From assembly GCA_963776665.1 (NCBI GenBank), contig CAVZNQ010000018.1:81675-145674 (forward strand): a stretch of DNA of 64,000 bases, in the 5' to 3' direction. A program made the position numbers and the translations under genes. This stretch comes from Roseiarcus sp963776665. Its GTDB lineage: Bacteria > Pseudomonadota > Alphaproteobacteria > Rhizobiales > Beijerinckiaceae. Positions 19,212-28,658 of this stretch are shown here, one piece after another; within the stretch, counting starts at the first letter, position 1; each line of letters begins with the position of its first letter. The notes beneath the pieces are model-generated. The model made no database searches, was not told the origin of the DNA, and worked only from the letters and a program-made list of their open reading frames with translations.

Positions 19212-20642
19212 TTACGCCGCCGCGACAGTCTCGCGTTCGCGAACCTCGTAGACATCGAACGCTTCGCTCAATCCCCGCAGCCTCGACTGGCGCGGCGTCG
19301 TGCGATAGCTCGATTCGCTGAGCAGGCGCGCCACTTCCGAGCTTTCGATGATCGGTTTGGTCGCCAGGATCGCGTCCGGCTCCGCCAGGCCCTGGACCCG
19401 CGAGGCGATGTTGACCGTCTGCCCGAAATAGTCCTGCCGGTCGTCCAGCATCACCGCGAGACACGGACCCGAATGGAGCCCGATGTTGAGAGCGAGGTCC
19501 TCGCTTCCGCGCCCGTCATTGATCTTTCGCATTTCCTCACGCATCCGCATGGCGGCGCGCAGCGCCCGGTCCGGAGTCGGGAAGGTCGCCATCACCGCGT
19601 CGCCGATGGTCTTGACCACCGCCCCGCCCTCGGCGGCGACTGCTTCGAGCAGCGCGCCGAAGTGGCTGCGCACGAGATCGAAGGCCGCGAGATCGCCGAT
19701 CCGTTCATAAAGCGCGGTTGAGCCTCTGAGGTCTGTGAACAGAATCGTAAGGCTCGTGATCTTGAAGCGCTGTTCCGGATCGAACGTGCCGCTCCGATAG
19801 AGGTCCCTGAACTCCTGGTTGCTGAGGAGCCGCGTCGCGGTCAGAAACGGCAGGCGTCCGCTCGTGATCTTGTCCATCTCGTCGGTATGGATCCAAACCC
19901 CCGGCAACGTCCGGCGCGCGGCCTTGTTCTCGTAGGAAATGCGCACCGGGCCGGGTTGCACCTTCTGGGTGCCGCTATGCGCGTGCGAGTCGGTGAAGAC
20001 GAGCGAAAGATTGCGCCGCTCATGCGTCTCCTCGCCCTCGGCTTCGAGAAAGAGCGACGAATGGGTCACCGGGTCGAACACGATCGCAAATCCCTTCGGC
20101 AGGATGAGCGACATCGCCGCCTTCTCGCCCGGCGCAAGCTCCATGACGTCGAGCGTCGTATTCTGAACGACGCTTTCAACGTCCTCAGGCACGGTGGTGC
20201 TCGAACTCCAGAAGATCTGGCGCATGTATTCGGCAAAAGGAAGCGAATCGGGATCATGCGCGGCAATGCGCCGGACCCTGGGATTGACGGTGAAGGTGAC
20301 CTCGACCAATTGATCGAGCGTCGGCTCATAGTCGGCGGCGCAGAGCGAGCAGTAGTAGTGGGCGCGATTGAGCGTCTTCAGCGCCGCGCCGCTCTCGAGC
20401 ACGCCGCCGCAACCCGGGCACAGCATGTTCCACGACATGTCGAACAGGCCCAGCCGCGCCGCATGGACGAGCCCGCCGATCGTCTGCTCTTCGTCGAGGC
20501 CGTGCTCGCCGGCGTAGGCGAGCGGGTTGATCCGGTTAAGCGCCCGATCCTGATCCGATTCCACCGACATTTCCAGAGCCGCAGCCACCGACGGATCGGC
20601 GCTTTGCTTGAGAAGGCCCCAAAGTGCGCTTGTGTCTGCCAT
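19212..20642 (-). CDS. class III adenylate/guanylate cyclase with DUF5939-type N-terminal domain
   Basis: The 476-residue protein has an N-terminal sensor region with a zinc-ribbon-like set of cysteines (75, 78, 98, 101) and a C-terminal class III cyclase domain from about residue 290. The two metal-binding aspartates are present: Asp304 in LFTDLRGST and Asp348 in KTIGDAVMATF. The dimer-forming segment GQTVNIASRVQGLAEPDAI is also present. It should make cAMP or cGMP in response to a signal bound by the N-terminal part. I chose the ATG at 20642, which has a GAGGGA site; a TTG 30 bp upstream is possible. A second, distinct cyclase is encoded at 55881. Confidence 0.9.
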   Translation of the reverse strand: MADTSALWGLLKQSADPSVAAALEMSVESDQDRALNRINPLAYAGEHGLDEEQTIGGLVHAARLGLFDMSWNMLCPGCGGVLESGAALKTLNRAHYYCSLCAADYEPTLDQLVEVTFTVNPRVRRIAAHDPDSLPFAEYMRQIFWSSSTTVPEDVESVVQNTTLDVMELAPGEKAAMSLILPKGFAIVFDPVTHSSLFLEAEGEETHERRNLSLVFTDSHAHSGTQKVQPGPVRISYENKAARRTLPGVWIHTDEMDKITSGRLPFLTATRLLSNQEFRDLYRSGTFDPEQRFKITSLTILFTDLRGSTALYERIGDLAAFDLVRSHFGALLEAVAAEGGAVVKTIGDAVMATFPTPDRALRAAMRMREEMRKINDGRGSEDLALNIGLHSGPCLAVMLDDRQDYFGQTVNIASRVQGLAEPDAILATKPIIESSEVARLLSESSYRTTPRQSRLRGLSEAFDVYEVRERETVAAA

Positions 20643-20927
20643 AGTGTCCCTCGATAGCTCCTTCGCGGCCAATTCGCCCTCGGCCGGCGCGCGACGGGTC
20701 GCCCCACATGCCCCCGTTTATATAGGGTTGATCCGCGATACTGACAGGGCGATCGCCATCCCCGGCGCAAGCCGCGACGCGCTCCCTGTTTCGCCGGGCG
20801 GGCGCGTCATGGTCATCGGTTGGGGGATATGTCGCTTCTGATCGCACCATATCTCAGTTGCCGGAACGAAGCAAGAACAAATATCTTGCGACCGATGCGA
20901 GGCGAGCCACGCCAGACGTCGCTTTCA

Positions 20928-21791
20928 TCAGATCGAGGCCAGCGTCCTTCGCGCCGCCTTGAGGTGCGGCATGTCGACCATCTTGCCGTCGACGCCGAGC
21001 GTCCCGGCCCCGGGGTCGGCCTCGAACGCGGCGACGATCTTGCGCGCGTGCTCGATCTCGGCAGGCGAGGGCGCGTAAGCGCGGTTGATCACCGCGACCT
21101 GATCGGGGTGGATTGCAAGGCGGCCGACGAAGCCGTCGCGCCGGGAGCGGCGGCAATCCCGCTCGAGCGCGTCGGAATCGCGAAAGTTCGTGAATACGGT
21201 GTCGATGGCCGCGACTTCCGCCGCCGCCGCCGCGAACAGGCACTGCGCCCGAGCGAACTCATAGGGAAACGTCCAGGAGCCGTCGGGCTCCTTGTTCTCG
21301 GTCGCGCCCAGCGCCGCCGCGAGGTCCTCTGCGCCCCAGGTGAGGGCGATCAGCCGCGCATGCGGAGGCGCGTAGGAGGGAAGCGCGAACATCGCTTTGG
21401 GCGTTTCGGTGGCGACGCAGGCGAGCTTGACCGAGCCTTGCCGCATGCCGGCGTCCTTTTCGAGCCGATCGAGGCGCTCGCCGATCGGCTCGAGGTCGGC
21501 CGCCCCGTTGACCTTGGGGACGAGAATCGCGTCGAGACCGGGCTTGACCACCGCCGCGAGGTCGTCGAGCGTCAAGCCGGTGTCGAGCGCGTTGACGCGC
21601 ACGAAGCAGGCCCAGGCGCGGTCCCTTCTGTCGTCGATCAGGCTTGAGACGAGCGCGCGGGCGGCGGCCTTCTGCGGCGGCGCGACGGAATCCTCAAGGT
21701 CGAGGATGAGCGCGTCGGCGCCGCACTCCCCAGCGCGTGCGAACTTGCGCGCGGAGTCGCCGGGAACGAAGAGAAGCGAGCGCAGTCTCAT
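20928..21791 (-). CDS. CoA-ester lyase of the HpcH/HpaI (CitE) family
   Basis: The 287-residue protein opens MRLRSLLFVPGDSARKF, the classical CitE-type start, with the metal/substrate motifs LILDLEDSVAP near residue 36, ILVPKVNGAADL near residue 105 and the CATETPKAM region containing the conserved Glu near residue 140. Family members cleave malyl-CoA, methylmalyl-CoA or citramalyl-CoA. The segment GFVGRLAIHPDQ near residue 225 is typical of malyl-CoA/methylmalyl-CoA lyases. The ATG at 21791 is chosen over two upstream starts that would add proline-rich sequence without similarity. It is divergent from the AlkB-type gene with a 187-bp gap. Confidence 0.9.
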   Translation of the reverse strand: MRLRSLLFVPGDSARKFARAGECGADALILDLEDSVAPPQKAAARALVSSLIDDRRDRAWACFVRVNALDTGLTLDDLAAVVKPGLDAILVPKVNGAADLEPIGERLDRLEKDAGMRQGSVKLACVATETPKAMFALPSYAPPHARLIALTWGAEDLAAALGATENKEPDGSWTFPYEFARAQCLFAAAAAEVAAIDTVFTNFRDSDALERDCRRSRRDGFVGRLAIHPDQVAVINRAYAPSPAEIEHARKIVAAFEADPGAGTLGVDGKMVDMPHLKAARRTLASI

Positions 21792-21978
21792 TTTCGTATC
21801 CGCATACCTGGGGGCGGGGAGCGCGTTGGCGCCGCCGGCGCGAAGTTTGTGAACCAGGGGAAACGCCATGGCCAAGCGAAAAATGATCGTCGGCGCCGGC
21901 GCCCCGGTTTTGACGCCCGCCCGGAGCGGCGGCGATGGGGGTTGCCGGGCTTTGCGGGGCGCATATCTAGGCTCGGCC

Positions 21979-22596
21979 ATGAATGCTGTGAGGCGCCCCC
22001 GGATTCGGCCCCTGTCAACCAGCCGCCCGGCGGACCTGTTCGGGTCCCCGAGCCAATTGCCTGAGGGCTTTCGCTATTCTGCCGACCTGCTGACGCCGGA
22101 GGAGGAGGAAAGCCTCGCATCCGAACTCTCCGTTCTCCCGTTCAAGCCGTTCGACTTTCACGGATATCAGGCAAATCGCCAGGTGGTCGGCTTTGGCTTC
22201 CGCTATGACTATGGCGCCCGGCATGTGGTCGAGGCGCCGCCGCTGCCGGCGTTTCTCGAACCGCTGCGGCGGAAGATCGCCAAGGCTTTCGACCGGCCGG
22301 CGGAAGCCTTCCAGCAGGCGCTCGTCAACGAGTACCGCCCCGGCGCGGGCATCGGCTGGCACCGGGACAAGGCTGAGTTCGACGAGGTGGTCGGGGTGTC
22401 GCTGCTCGCCCCGTGCAATTTCCGTTTCCGCCGGAAAAACGGAGACGGATGGGACCGTGTTTCGCTGACGGTCGAGCCGCGCTCCGCCTATCTGCTATCC
22501 GGACCATCGCGGACGGTTTGGGAACACAGCATCCCGCCGCTCGACCGCCACCGCTATTCCATCACCTTCCGGACCATCGGTTCCAGCGCAGCTTGA
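21979..22596 (+). CDS. AlkB-type 2-oxoglutarate/Fe(II) dioxygenase
   Basis: The 205-residue protein belongs to the AlkB-like superfamily, which hydroxylates N-alkyl groups on nucleic acids or proteins. The Fe(II) ligands are visible: HxD in GIGWHRDKAEFD and the distal His in TVWEHSIPP. The 2-oxoglutarate-binding arginines follow in DRHRYSITFR. There is no signal peptide. The ATG at 21979 is preferred; a frame 37 codons longer would overlap the divergent promoter region. Whether it repairs DNA or has another target cannot be decided; it lacks the long N-terminal region of E. coli AlkB. Confidence 0.88.
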   Translation: MNAVRRPRIRPLSTSRPADLFGSPSQLPEGFRYSADLLTPEEEESLASELSVLPFKPFDFHGYQANRQVVGFGFRYDYGARHVVEAPPLPAFLEPLRRKIAKAFDRPAEAFQQALVNEYRPGAGIGWHRDKAEFDEVVGVSLLAPCNFRFRRKNGDGWDRVSLTVEPRSAYLLSGPSRTVWEHSIPPLDRHRYSITFRTIGSSAA

Positions 22597-22637
22597 TTCT
22601 CGCTAGCATGGGCGAGGCGCGGGGGGAGAGAGTCGCA

Positions 22638-23945
22638 ATGGGTTTATCCGACGTTGTTTCACGGCTGGCCGAGGCGGTCGGCGCAACGGCGATTTGGCTG
22701 CGCCGTTCACAGGGAGCGCCCGAGCCAACCTTCGGCGGCCGGCCGACGATCCCGCCGGCGAGACCTCAGGGCGTCATTCCGACCCTCAAGATGCCGACTG
22801 CAAAGGGGTGGTCGCAAGGGTTGACGCCGGTCGCCGCTCCCGGGCTCAAGGTCAATGCGTTCGCGAGCGGCCTCAAGCATCCGCGTTGGATCCACGTCCT
22901 GCCAACCGGCGAGGTGCTGGTCGCCGAGGCGCTGATGGAGTCGGTCCCAGTCAAGAATTTTTTCGACTACGCGATGTTCAGCACGCTCAAGCGCGCCGCG
23001 GCCGTCGGGCCGAGCCCGAACCGGATCACGCTTTTCCGTGATCAGGACGGCGACGGCGTCGCTGAGAGCCGCAACGTGTTCCTCGACGGACTGAACCAGC
23101 CGTTCGGGATGGCGCTGGTCGGCGACCAGTTCTATGTCGGCAATACTGATGGCGTGGTCGTCTTCCCCTATGCGGCGGGGGCAAGCCGCATATCGGGGCC
23201 GGGGCGCAAGCTGATCGGGTTCAAGACCGACGGGCATTGGACGCGGAGCCTGCTCGCGAGTCCTGACGGCGCCAAGCTCTATGTCGGCGTCGGATCGCTG
23301 ACCAACATCGGCGACGATGGAATGGCCGCCGAGGAGGGCCGCGCCGCCATCTATGAACTCGACCTCAGGGGCGGCGCGAGCCGCATCTTCGCGAGCGGCC
23401 TGCGCAATCCGGTCGGGCTCGCCTGGGAGCCGCGATCGGGCAAGCTGTGGACGGTGGTCAACGAGCGCGACGGGCTCGGCGACGAGACGCCGCCCGACTA
23501 CCTGACCTCGGTTCGCGACGGGGGCTTCTATGGCTGGCCCTATTCCTACTGGGGACAAACCGTCGACGACCGCGTCCCCCAGGACCGTGATATGGTCGCA
23601 AGCGCGATCACGCCCGAGTATGCGCTCGGCGGTCACACCGCCTCGCTTGGTCTCTGCTGGCTGCCGGCCGGCGCGCTGCCCGGCTTTCCCGAGGGCATGG
23701 CGATCGGCCAGCACGGCTCCTGGAACCGAAGCACGCTCGCCGGCTACAAGGTCGTCTTCGTGCCGTTCGCCGACGGGCGCCCGGCAGGACCGCCGCGCGA
23801 TGTCCTGAGCGGGTTCCTCTCGCCGGACGAGCGATGGTCATACGGACGACCGGTGGGGGTGGCCCTGGGTCCCGACGGCTCGCTTCTGGTTGCGGACGAC
23901 GTGGGCGACGTGATCTGGCGGGTGACGGGAGAGGGACGGGCGTGA
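22638..23945 (+). CDS. sorbosone-dehydrogenase-like (PQQ-type six-blade propeller) protein
   Basis: The 435-residue protein starts at ATG 22638 after a GGGGGGAGAG site. Its body is a beta-propeller of the glucose/sorbosone dehydrogenase family with the segments FASGLKHPRWIHVLPTGEV near residue 73, SGLRNPVGLAWEP near residue 253, GGFYGWPYSYWG near residue 293 and a final RPVGVALGPDGSLLVADD. The N-terminus has a weak hydrophobic stretch instead of a clear signal peptide, which is odd for a periplasmic quinoprotein. A small membrane protein is encoded 70 bp downstream and may anchor or partner it. True PQQ dependence is inferred from the family. Confidence 0.82.
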   Translation: MGLSDVVSRLAEAVGATAIWLRRSQGAPEPTFGGRPTIPPARPQGVIPTLKMPTAKGWSQGLTPVAAPGLKVNAFASGLKHPRWIHVLPTGEVLVAEALMESVPVKNFFDYAMFSTLKRAAAVGPSPNRITLFRDQDGDGVAESRNVFLDGLNQPFGMALVGDQFYVGNTDGVVVFPYAAGASRISGPGRKLIGFKTDGHWTRSLLASPDGAKLYVGVGSLTNIGDDGMAAEEGRAAIYELDLRGGASRIFASGLRNPVGLAWEPRSGKLWTVVNERDGLGDETPPDYLTSVRDGGFYGWPYSYWGQTVDDRVPQDRDMVASAITPEYALGGHTASLGLCWLPAGALPGFPEGMAIGQHGSWNRSTLAGYKVVFVPFADGRPAGPPRDVLSGFLSPDERWSYGRPVGVALGPDGSLLVADDVGDVIWRVTGEGRA

Positions 23946-24015
23946 CGAGTGGCGGGCCGCCGCGAGCGCGCCTAAGGAAGGCAAGGCCAGCAGCACGGGC
24001 AGAGGGACCAAGGGC

Positions 24016-24231
24016 ATGAAGACGATCGTTGTTCCAATCGCGGTCATCGTCGGGCTGGCGTTCATAGCTTTGGCTGCGCTTTACTGGCTGACCCCAGCCG
24101 GCGAACTCCCCGCTTTTGTGCCGGGCTTCAGCCCCGGCTCCACCAAGACCCACTTCAACCACGGACTTGGGGCGATTGTGATCGGATTGGCGGCGCTCGC
24201 CTTCGCTTGGTTCCGCAACCGGGCGGACTAG
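24016..24231 (+). CDS. small two-helix membrane protein
   Basis: The 71-residue product has two hydrophobic helices (about residues 4-25 and 48-66), joined by a proline/glycine-rich periplasmic or cytoplasmic loop containing PAFVPGFSPGSTKTHFNHG. It starts at ATG 24016 and is in the same direction as the sorbosone-dehydrogenase-like gene. No family is recognised. The pairing suggests a membrane anchor or electron-transfer partner, which is inference. Confidence 0.7.
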   Translation: MKTIVVPIAVIVGLAFIALAALYWLTPAGELPAFVPGFSPGSTKTHFNHGLGAIVIGLAALAFAWFRNRAD

Positions 24232-24404
24232 GCGCGCTAGGCTGGCGATCCGGTCTTCCGCGCTCGGCGGCGTGGCAGGGGGCACTCCATGCAAACGGGA
24301 GAGGGTATGCATAACTCCTGACTTTTTGACTGCAAAAGCCCCCTTGATGCTGGCCCGAATGAGCGTGTTACGGTCCATTCTTGATCGAGGCAGGATGGCA
24401 AGCC

Positions 24405-25211
24405 ATGGAGACGGCGCAACTACGATATAATTGGGCTGATCCCGATGTCTACGAGGCTTTCATGGGGCGCTGGAGCGAGCATCTGGCAACCCAATTTCTC
24501 AACCGCGTCAATGTCGCTCCCGGCGGTAACGTGCTCGATGTAGCCTGTGGGACAGGTGTGTTGGCGAAAGCCCTGGCCGAGACGGGGGCGCATGTGATCG
24601 GTGTCGATGCATCGGAGGGATACCTGGAAGGAGCCCGCCTTCGTCGATCCCACCCCAACATCGCATATGAACACGGCGATGTTCGGCACATGCGGTTCGA
24701 CAATAATGCATTCGATGCGGCCGTTTCCACGCTGGCCCTGGACGTTATCCCGGAAATTGAACAGGTAGTTGCCGAGATGAAGCGCGTGACCCGTCCAGGC
24801 GGCGTGGTCGCTTCCGCTGTTACTCAGTTCCTTGGCGGCATGCCCGCCTGGGACCTCGTTATTCACACCGGTGCTGTGCTTCAGACCGACTTCGCCAAGC
24901 TGAGGTCCATGCGGGCGGGGCGCCAGCTCTTCTGGCCTAACGGTCAGGCGGCGTTGTGGCGGAAGATTGGCCTCGCCGACGTAACGGAGGTTCCCGTTGT
25001 CGTGGATTGCGAGTACGCATCCTTCGCGGATTATTGGGCTACGTTCACCGACGGCCCGGGCAGCGTCACGGGCATATTGATGGCGCTTTCGGATGACGCC
25101 CGCGGTTCGATCGAGCAGCACGTTCGTGCCGGCTATCTGGTTGGCTTGCCCGATGGACCCCGGTCATTTCCCATGATGTTCCGTGTGGTGCGTGGCTTGG
25201 TCCCAGCCTGA
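24405..25211 (+). CDS. class I SAM-dependent methyltransferase
   Basis: The 268-residue protein has the Rossmann SAM motif I VLDVACGTGVLAKALAE around residue 45, an acidic loop GVDASEGYLEGA near residue 68, and motif II/III at HGDVRHMRF and VTRPGGVVAS. It resembles UbiE/COQ5-like and generic methyltransferases acting on small molecules; the substrate is unknown. The ATG at 24405 is chosen because the residues after it start the family fold. Its codon use is visibly less GC-rich than the flanking genes, and it is isolated, so it may have been acquired by transfer. Confidence 0.85.
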   Translation: METAQLRYNWADPDVYEAFMGRWSEHLATQFLNRVNVAPGGNVLDVACGTGVLAKALAETGAHVIGVDASEGYLEGARLRRSHPNIAYEHGDVRHMRFDNNAFDAAVSTLALDVIPEIEQVVAEMKRVTRPGGVVASAVTQFLGGMPAWDLVIHTGAVLQTDFAKLRSMRAGRQLFWPNGQAALWRKIGLADVTEVPVVVDCEYASFADYWATFTDGPGSVTGILMALSDDARGSIEQHVRAGYLVGLPDGPRSFPMMFRVVRGLVPA

Positions 25212-25378
25212 TCCTAGAGGGAATGCAATGGGGCCTGCGAGGGTCCGGTGGTACGCGTGCGACACGCGCCCGGGTAGCGCCGCGCCGTGAAGCGGTCGCA
25301 GTCCACGACTCCCGTCAATAGGGGGAACGGCAGATCCGCTCGATCGCGGGATCGGAGCGAAACAGGATTCGCATCGAC

Positions 25379-26887
25379 CTAGGTCTTCGGTCTTAGAACA
25401 GTGCGCGCCACGGCGTGGCGCCACCCGCGATATCGGGATTCGCGCTCCGTCGCCGGCATCGAGGGCTCGAAGCTGACCTGCCGGCGCCAAGTTCGCGAAA
25501 ACTGTTCGGCGTCAGGGTAGAGGCCTGCTTGCCAGCCAGCCAAAAAACCGGCGCCCAAAGCCGTCGTCTCCAAGATTTCGGGGCGGTCGACCTTCGCGTT
25601 CAGGATATCGGCGAGGAATTGCATCGTCCAGTCGCTCGCGCTCATGCCGCCGTCGATCCGGATGACCGAGGCGAACTCCTTGTCCCAAAGACCGCCGGCA
25701 TCCGCACGCATCGCGTCGAGAAGGTCGCGCGTCTGATAACCCACGCTCTCCAGCGCCGCGCGCACAATCTCCTTGCGCGTTGCGCCGCGCGTCAGCCCGA
25801 AGATCGCGGCGCGGGCCTCGCTGTCCCAATGGGGAGCGCCGAGCCCGGTGAACCCGGGCACCAGATAGACCTGCTGCCGGGGGTCGGCGCTCGCCGCCAG
25901 TTCGCCCGCCTCCGCGGCGTTGGCAAGGATCCCGAGACCGTCGCGCAGCCATTGCACGGTTGCGCCCGCTGAGAAGATCGAGCCTTCGAGCGCGAAGGTG
26001 CGCTTGCCGCCGAACTGGTAGGCGACGGTCGTCAGCAGTTTATGCGTCGACTCGAGAGCCTTGTCGCCGGTGTTGGCGAGAACGAAGCATCCCGTCCCAT
26101 AGGTCGACTTCACCATTCCAGGGCGAAAACAGGCCTGGCCGATCAGCGCCGCCTGCTGATCGCCGGCGATGCCGCGGATAGGGACCGACGCGCCCAGATA
26201 TTCGGCGGCCGTTTCTCCGAATTCGGCGGCGCAATCGCGGACCTCGGGCAGCATCGACCTTGGGACTTGGAAGAGAGCGAGAAGATCGTCGTCCCACGCG
26301 CCGGTGTGAATGTTGAACAGCAGCGTCCTCGAGGCGTTGGTGGCGTCGGTGACGTGAACTTTGCCATTGGTCAGACGCCAGACCAGAAAGCTGTCGACGG
26401 TGCCGAACGCCAGGTCTCCGCGTTCCGCTTCGGCGCGAGCGCCGGGAACATTGTCCAGGATCCAGGCGATCTTCGTCGCCGAGAAGTAGGGATCCAGCAG
26501 CAGGCCGGCGCGCGTGGACACGAGCTTCTCGCATCCGCGATCCTTGAGCTCGGCGCAGAGCGGCGCGGTGCGGCGATCCTGCCAGACGATCGCATTGTGG
26601 ATCGGACGTCCGGTGGTCCGGCTCCAGACAAGCGTCGTTTCGCGCTGGTTGGCTATCCCGAGCCCGGCGAGCGCGCTCGGCTCGACGCCGGCCCTCGAGA
26701 GAGCCTGCCGCGCTGTCGAGAGCGTGGTCCGCCATAGCGATTCCGGGTCATGTTCGACCCAGCCCGGTTGAGGAAAGATCTGCGGGAATTCCTCCTGCGC
26801 CATGGCGACGAGCGCGGCGTCAGGCCCAAAGATGATCGAGCGCGTCGAGGTCGTGCCCTGATCGACGACGAGAACATGCCCGTTCAT
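25379..26887 (-). CDS. glpK: glycerol kinase
   Basis: GlpK makes sn-glycerol-3-phosphate from glycerol and ATP. The 502-residue frame is intact and of normal length. It has the FGGY-kinase phosphate motif VVDQGTTSTRSIIF at residue 8, the adenosine motif IDGGMSASDW near residue 405, the catalytic-loop segment IAGDQQAALIGQA near 240 and the second signature ALGAGFLAGW. The ATG at 26887 opens MNGHVLVVDQG. It lies downstream of the broken glpD and the glpS stump, with a stem-loop in between. Its own expression probably depends on the same promoter or on one inside the 160-bp gap. Confidence 0.96.
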   Translation of the reverse strand: MNGHVLVVDQGTTSTRSIIFGPDAALVAMAQEEFPQIFPQPGWVEHDPESLWRTTLSTARQALSRAGVEPSALAGLGIANQRETTLVWSRTTGRPIHNAIVWQDRRTAPLCAELKDRGCEKLVSTRAGLLLDPYFSATKIAWILDNVPGARAEAERGDLAFGTVDSFLVWRLTNGKVHVTDATNASRTLLFNIHTGAWDDDLLALFQVPRSMLPEVRDCAAEFGETAAEYLGASVPIRGIAGDQQAALIGQACFRPGMVKSTYGTGCFVLANTGDKALESTHKLLTTVAYQFGGKRTFALEGSIFSAGATVQWLRDGLGILANAAEAGELAASADPRQQVYLVPGFTGLGAPHWDSEARAAIFGLTRGATRKEIVRAALESVGYQTRDLLDAMRADAGGLWDKEFASVIRIDGGMSASDWTMQFLADILNAKVDRPEILETTALGAGFLAGWQAGLYPDAEQFSRTWRRQVSFEPSMPATERESRYRGWRHAVARTVLRPKT

Positions 26888-26913
26888 GGGGCTATCCCTG
26901 CCCAAATGCAAAG

Positions 26914-26937
26914 GGGTCGGGCTAATCAGCCCGACCC
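26914..26937 (-). other. stem-loop between glpS stump and glpK
   Basis: A perfect 10-bp stem (GGGTCGGGCT, 26914-26923) with a 4-nt loop AATC and its complement lies 27 bp before the glpK start. On the minus strand it is followed by CCTTTGCATTTGGG, not a real T-run, so termination would be weak. It also contains the stop codon that ends the glpS stump. Confidence 0.55.
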
Positions 26938-27051
26938 GGTTGGCGATCCAAGTTCGACATTCATCGAGCCTTGATCGAGTGTCAGCGACACGTCGTCGAT
27001 GACGCCTTCTTCCCCGACCGAGAGCCAGATGTTTTCGAGAACGAGCGTCAC
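26926..27051 (-). pseudogene. glpS: glpS remnant (N-terminus of glycerol ABC transporter ATPase)
   Basis: A GTG at 27051 overlaps the glpD stop (GTGA) and opens a 41-codon frame: VTLVLENIWLSVGEEG, then VIDDVSLTLDQGSMNVELGS, then PTGSG and a stop. This matches the N-terminus of GlpS, the first ATPase of the rhizobial glycerol ABC importer GlpSTPQUV, whose gene follows glpD in the same coupled way. The frame ends inside the P-loop that should read GPTxSGKT. The rest of glpS and the other transporter genes are absent, and glpK follows directly. A deletion joining glpS to the glpK upstream region explains this. Confidence 0.7.
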
Positions 27052-28607
27052 TCTACGCTTGCCCCTTTTCGATCCGAAGTCTGCAGCGCCATTCGCAGAT
27101 ACGCGTCAACGCCTTCAACCTCGGCCTCCGACATGCGCAGCCCTAGCTTGGAGCGCCGCCATACGACATCCGTAGCCGTCATCGCCCACTCGTTTCTGGC
27201 GAGATAGAGCACTTCGGCCTCGGTCAGGTCGGCTCCGAACGTCTGTCCCAGATCCGACTGGGCTTTTGCGTCGGCAAGCAGCGCCTCCGCGCGAGTTCCA
27301 TAGGCGCGGACCAGACGACGAACTGTCTGGCGCGGCAAGAATGGATATCGTGCCCGCCGTTTTGCCCACGAGAGTCTCGAACCCGTCGGTAGGGAAATCC
27401 CCGCCCGGCAACGGATGGAGGGCGGTCCACCCGGGAGGCCGGCGCGCCGGGGGCAGATAGCGCGACAATATGGCGAGGGCCGCTTCCGCCAGCCGCCTGT
27501 AGGTGGTGATCTTGCCGCCAAAAATGCTCAGAAGCGCAGGCGACTCCTCGGATTCGTCGAGTTTGAGGACGTAGTCGCGCGTCGCTTCCTGCGCTTCGGA
27601 GGCGCCGTCGTCATAGAGCGGCCGAACGCCGGAATAGGACCACAGCACCTCGCTCGCGGTTATCGGAACGCGAAAGTAGTTGCTAGCCGCGCCGCACAGA
27701 TACTCGATTTCTGCCGCCGAGGCTTTCACCGCATCGAGATCGCCATTGTAGTCAAGGTCCGTCGTGCCGATCAGGGTGTAGTCTCGTTCGAATGGCATGA
27801 CAAAAAGGACGCGCCGATCGATATTCTGAAAAATGTAGCATTTGTCGTGCTCGAACAGTCGCCGGACAACGACATGGCTGCCTTTGACCAGCCTGATCGC
27901 GGCGGGCGGCGGCGTTTCGAGCGCAGAGCGCAGGACTTCGTTAACCCAGGGTCCCGCCGCGTTGACCAAAGTGCGCGCCCTGATCTTGCTGAGACGCCCC
28001 GTCAGTTCGTCCAAGAGCGTCAAAGTCCACAGGCCGCCTTCGCGCTTCCCGTTGACGCAACGTGTCCGTGGCGCGATCACGGCGCCCATGTCCGCTGCGT
28101 CCCGCGCATTGAGGACGACAAGTCGCGCGTCGTCGGCCCAGCAATCCGAATATTCAAAGCCGATCGAATATTGCGCCTTGAGAGGTTCGCCCACCGGATC
28201 GGCGGCCAGCCGCAACGTGCGGGTGGGGGGAGAAGTCGGCGCCCGCCAAGGTGATCGTACAGAAACAGGCCGATCCTGAGCACCCATGCAGGGCGCAGGT
28301 CCTTGCGGTGAGGCAGCACAAAACGAAGCGGCCAGACAATATGCGGGGCGATTCTCCATAGGATCTCGCGCTCGATCAGCGCTTCTCGGACCAAGCGAAA
28401 GCGAAAATGCTCCAAATAGCGCAGGCCGCCGTGGATCAGTTTGCTCGATGCGCTTGACGTCGAGGAGGCGAGATCATTCTTTTCGCAGAGGAATACCGAC
28501 CAGCCCCGTCCCGCCGCGTCTCGGGCCACGCCGCAGCCGTTGATGCCGCCGCCGATGATGGCGACATCGAACGCCCCAGTCGCCCCAGCCCGGACCAAGG
28601 ACTCCAA
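27048..28607 (-). pseudogene. glpD: glycerol-3-phosphate dehydrogenase gene with two frameshifts
   Basis: Three overlapping pieces in different frames together give a full-length GlpD of about 520 residues. Piece one (from the TTG at 28607, with an AGGAGGG site) has the FAD motif VAIIGGGINGCGVARDAAGR and reaches LYDHLGGRRLLPP. Piece two resumes at TRTLRLAADPVGEP and runs to DGFETLVGK. Piece three resumes at RRARYPFLPRQTVRRL and ends at 27048. The first shift is one base missing in a six-base C run (plus-strand G run 28225-28230). The second is one base extra in a four-base A run (27360-27363). Conserved residues survive in all pieces, so the damage is very recent or is a consensus error. Confidence 0.85.
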
Positions 28608-28658
28608 CCAGCCCTCCTCTCACCGCGAGCGCGCCGAAGGCTTCGACGCTAAGAGGCG

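Noticed and set aside
25212..25378. The gap between the methyltransferase gene and glpK as a possible tRNA or attachment site
   Set aside because: No cloverleaf or tRNA 3'-end pattern could be drawn.
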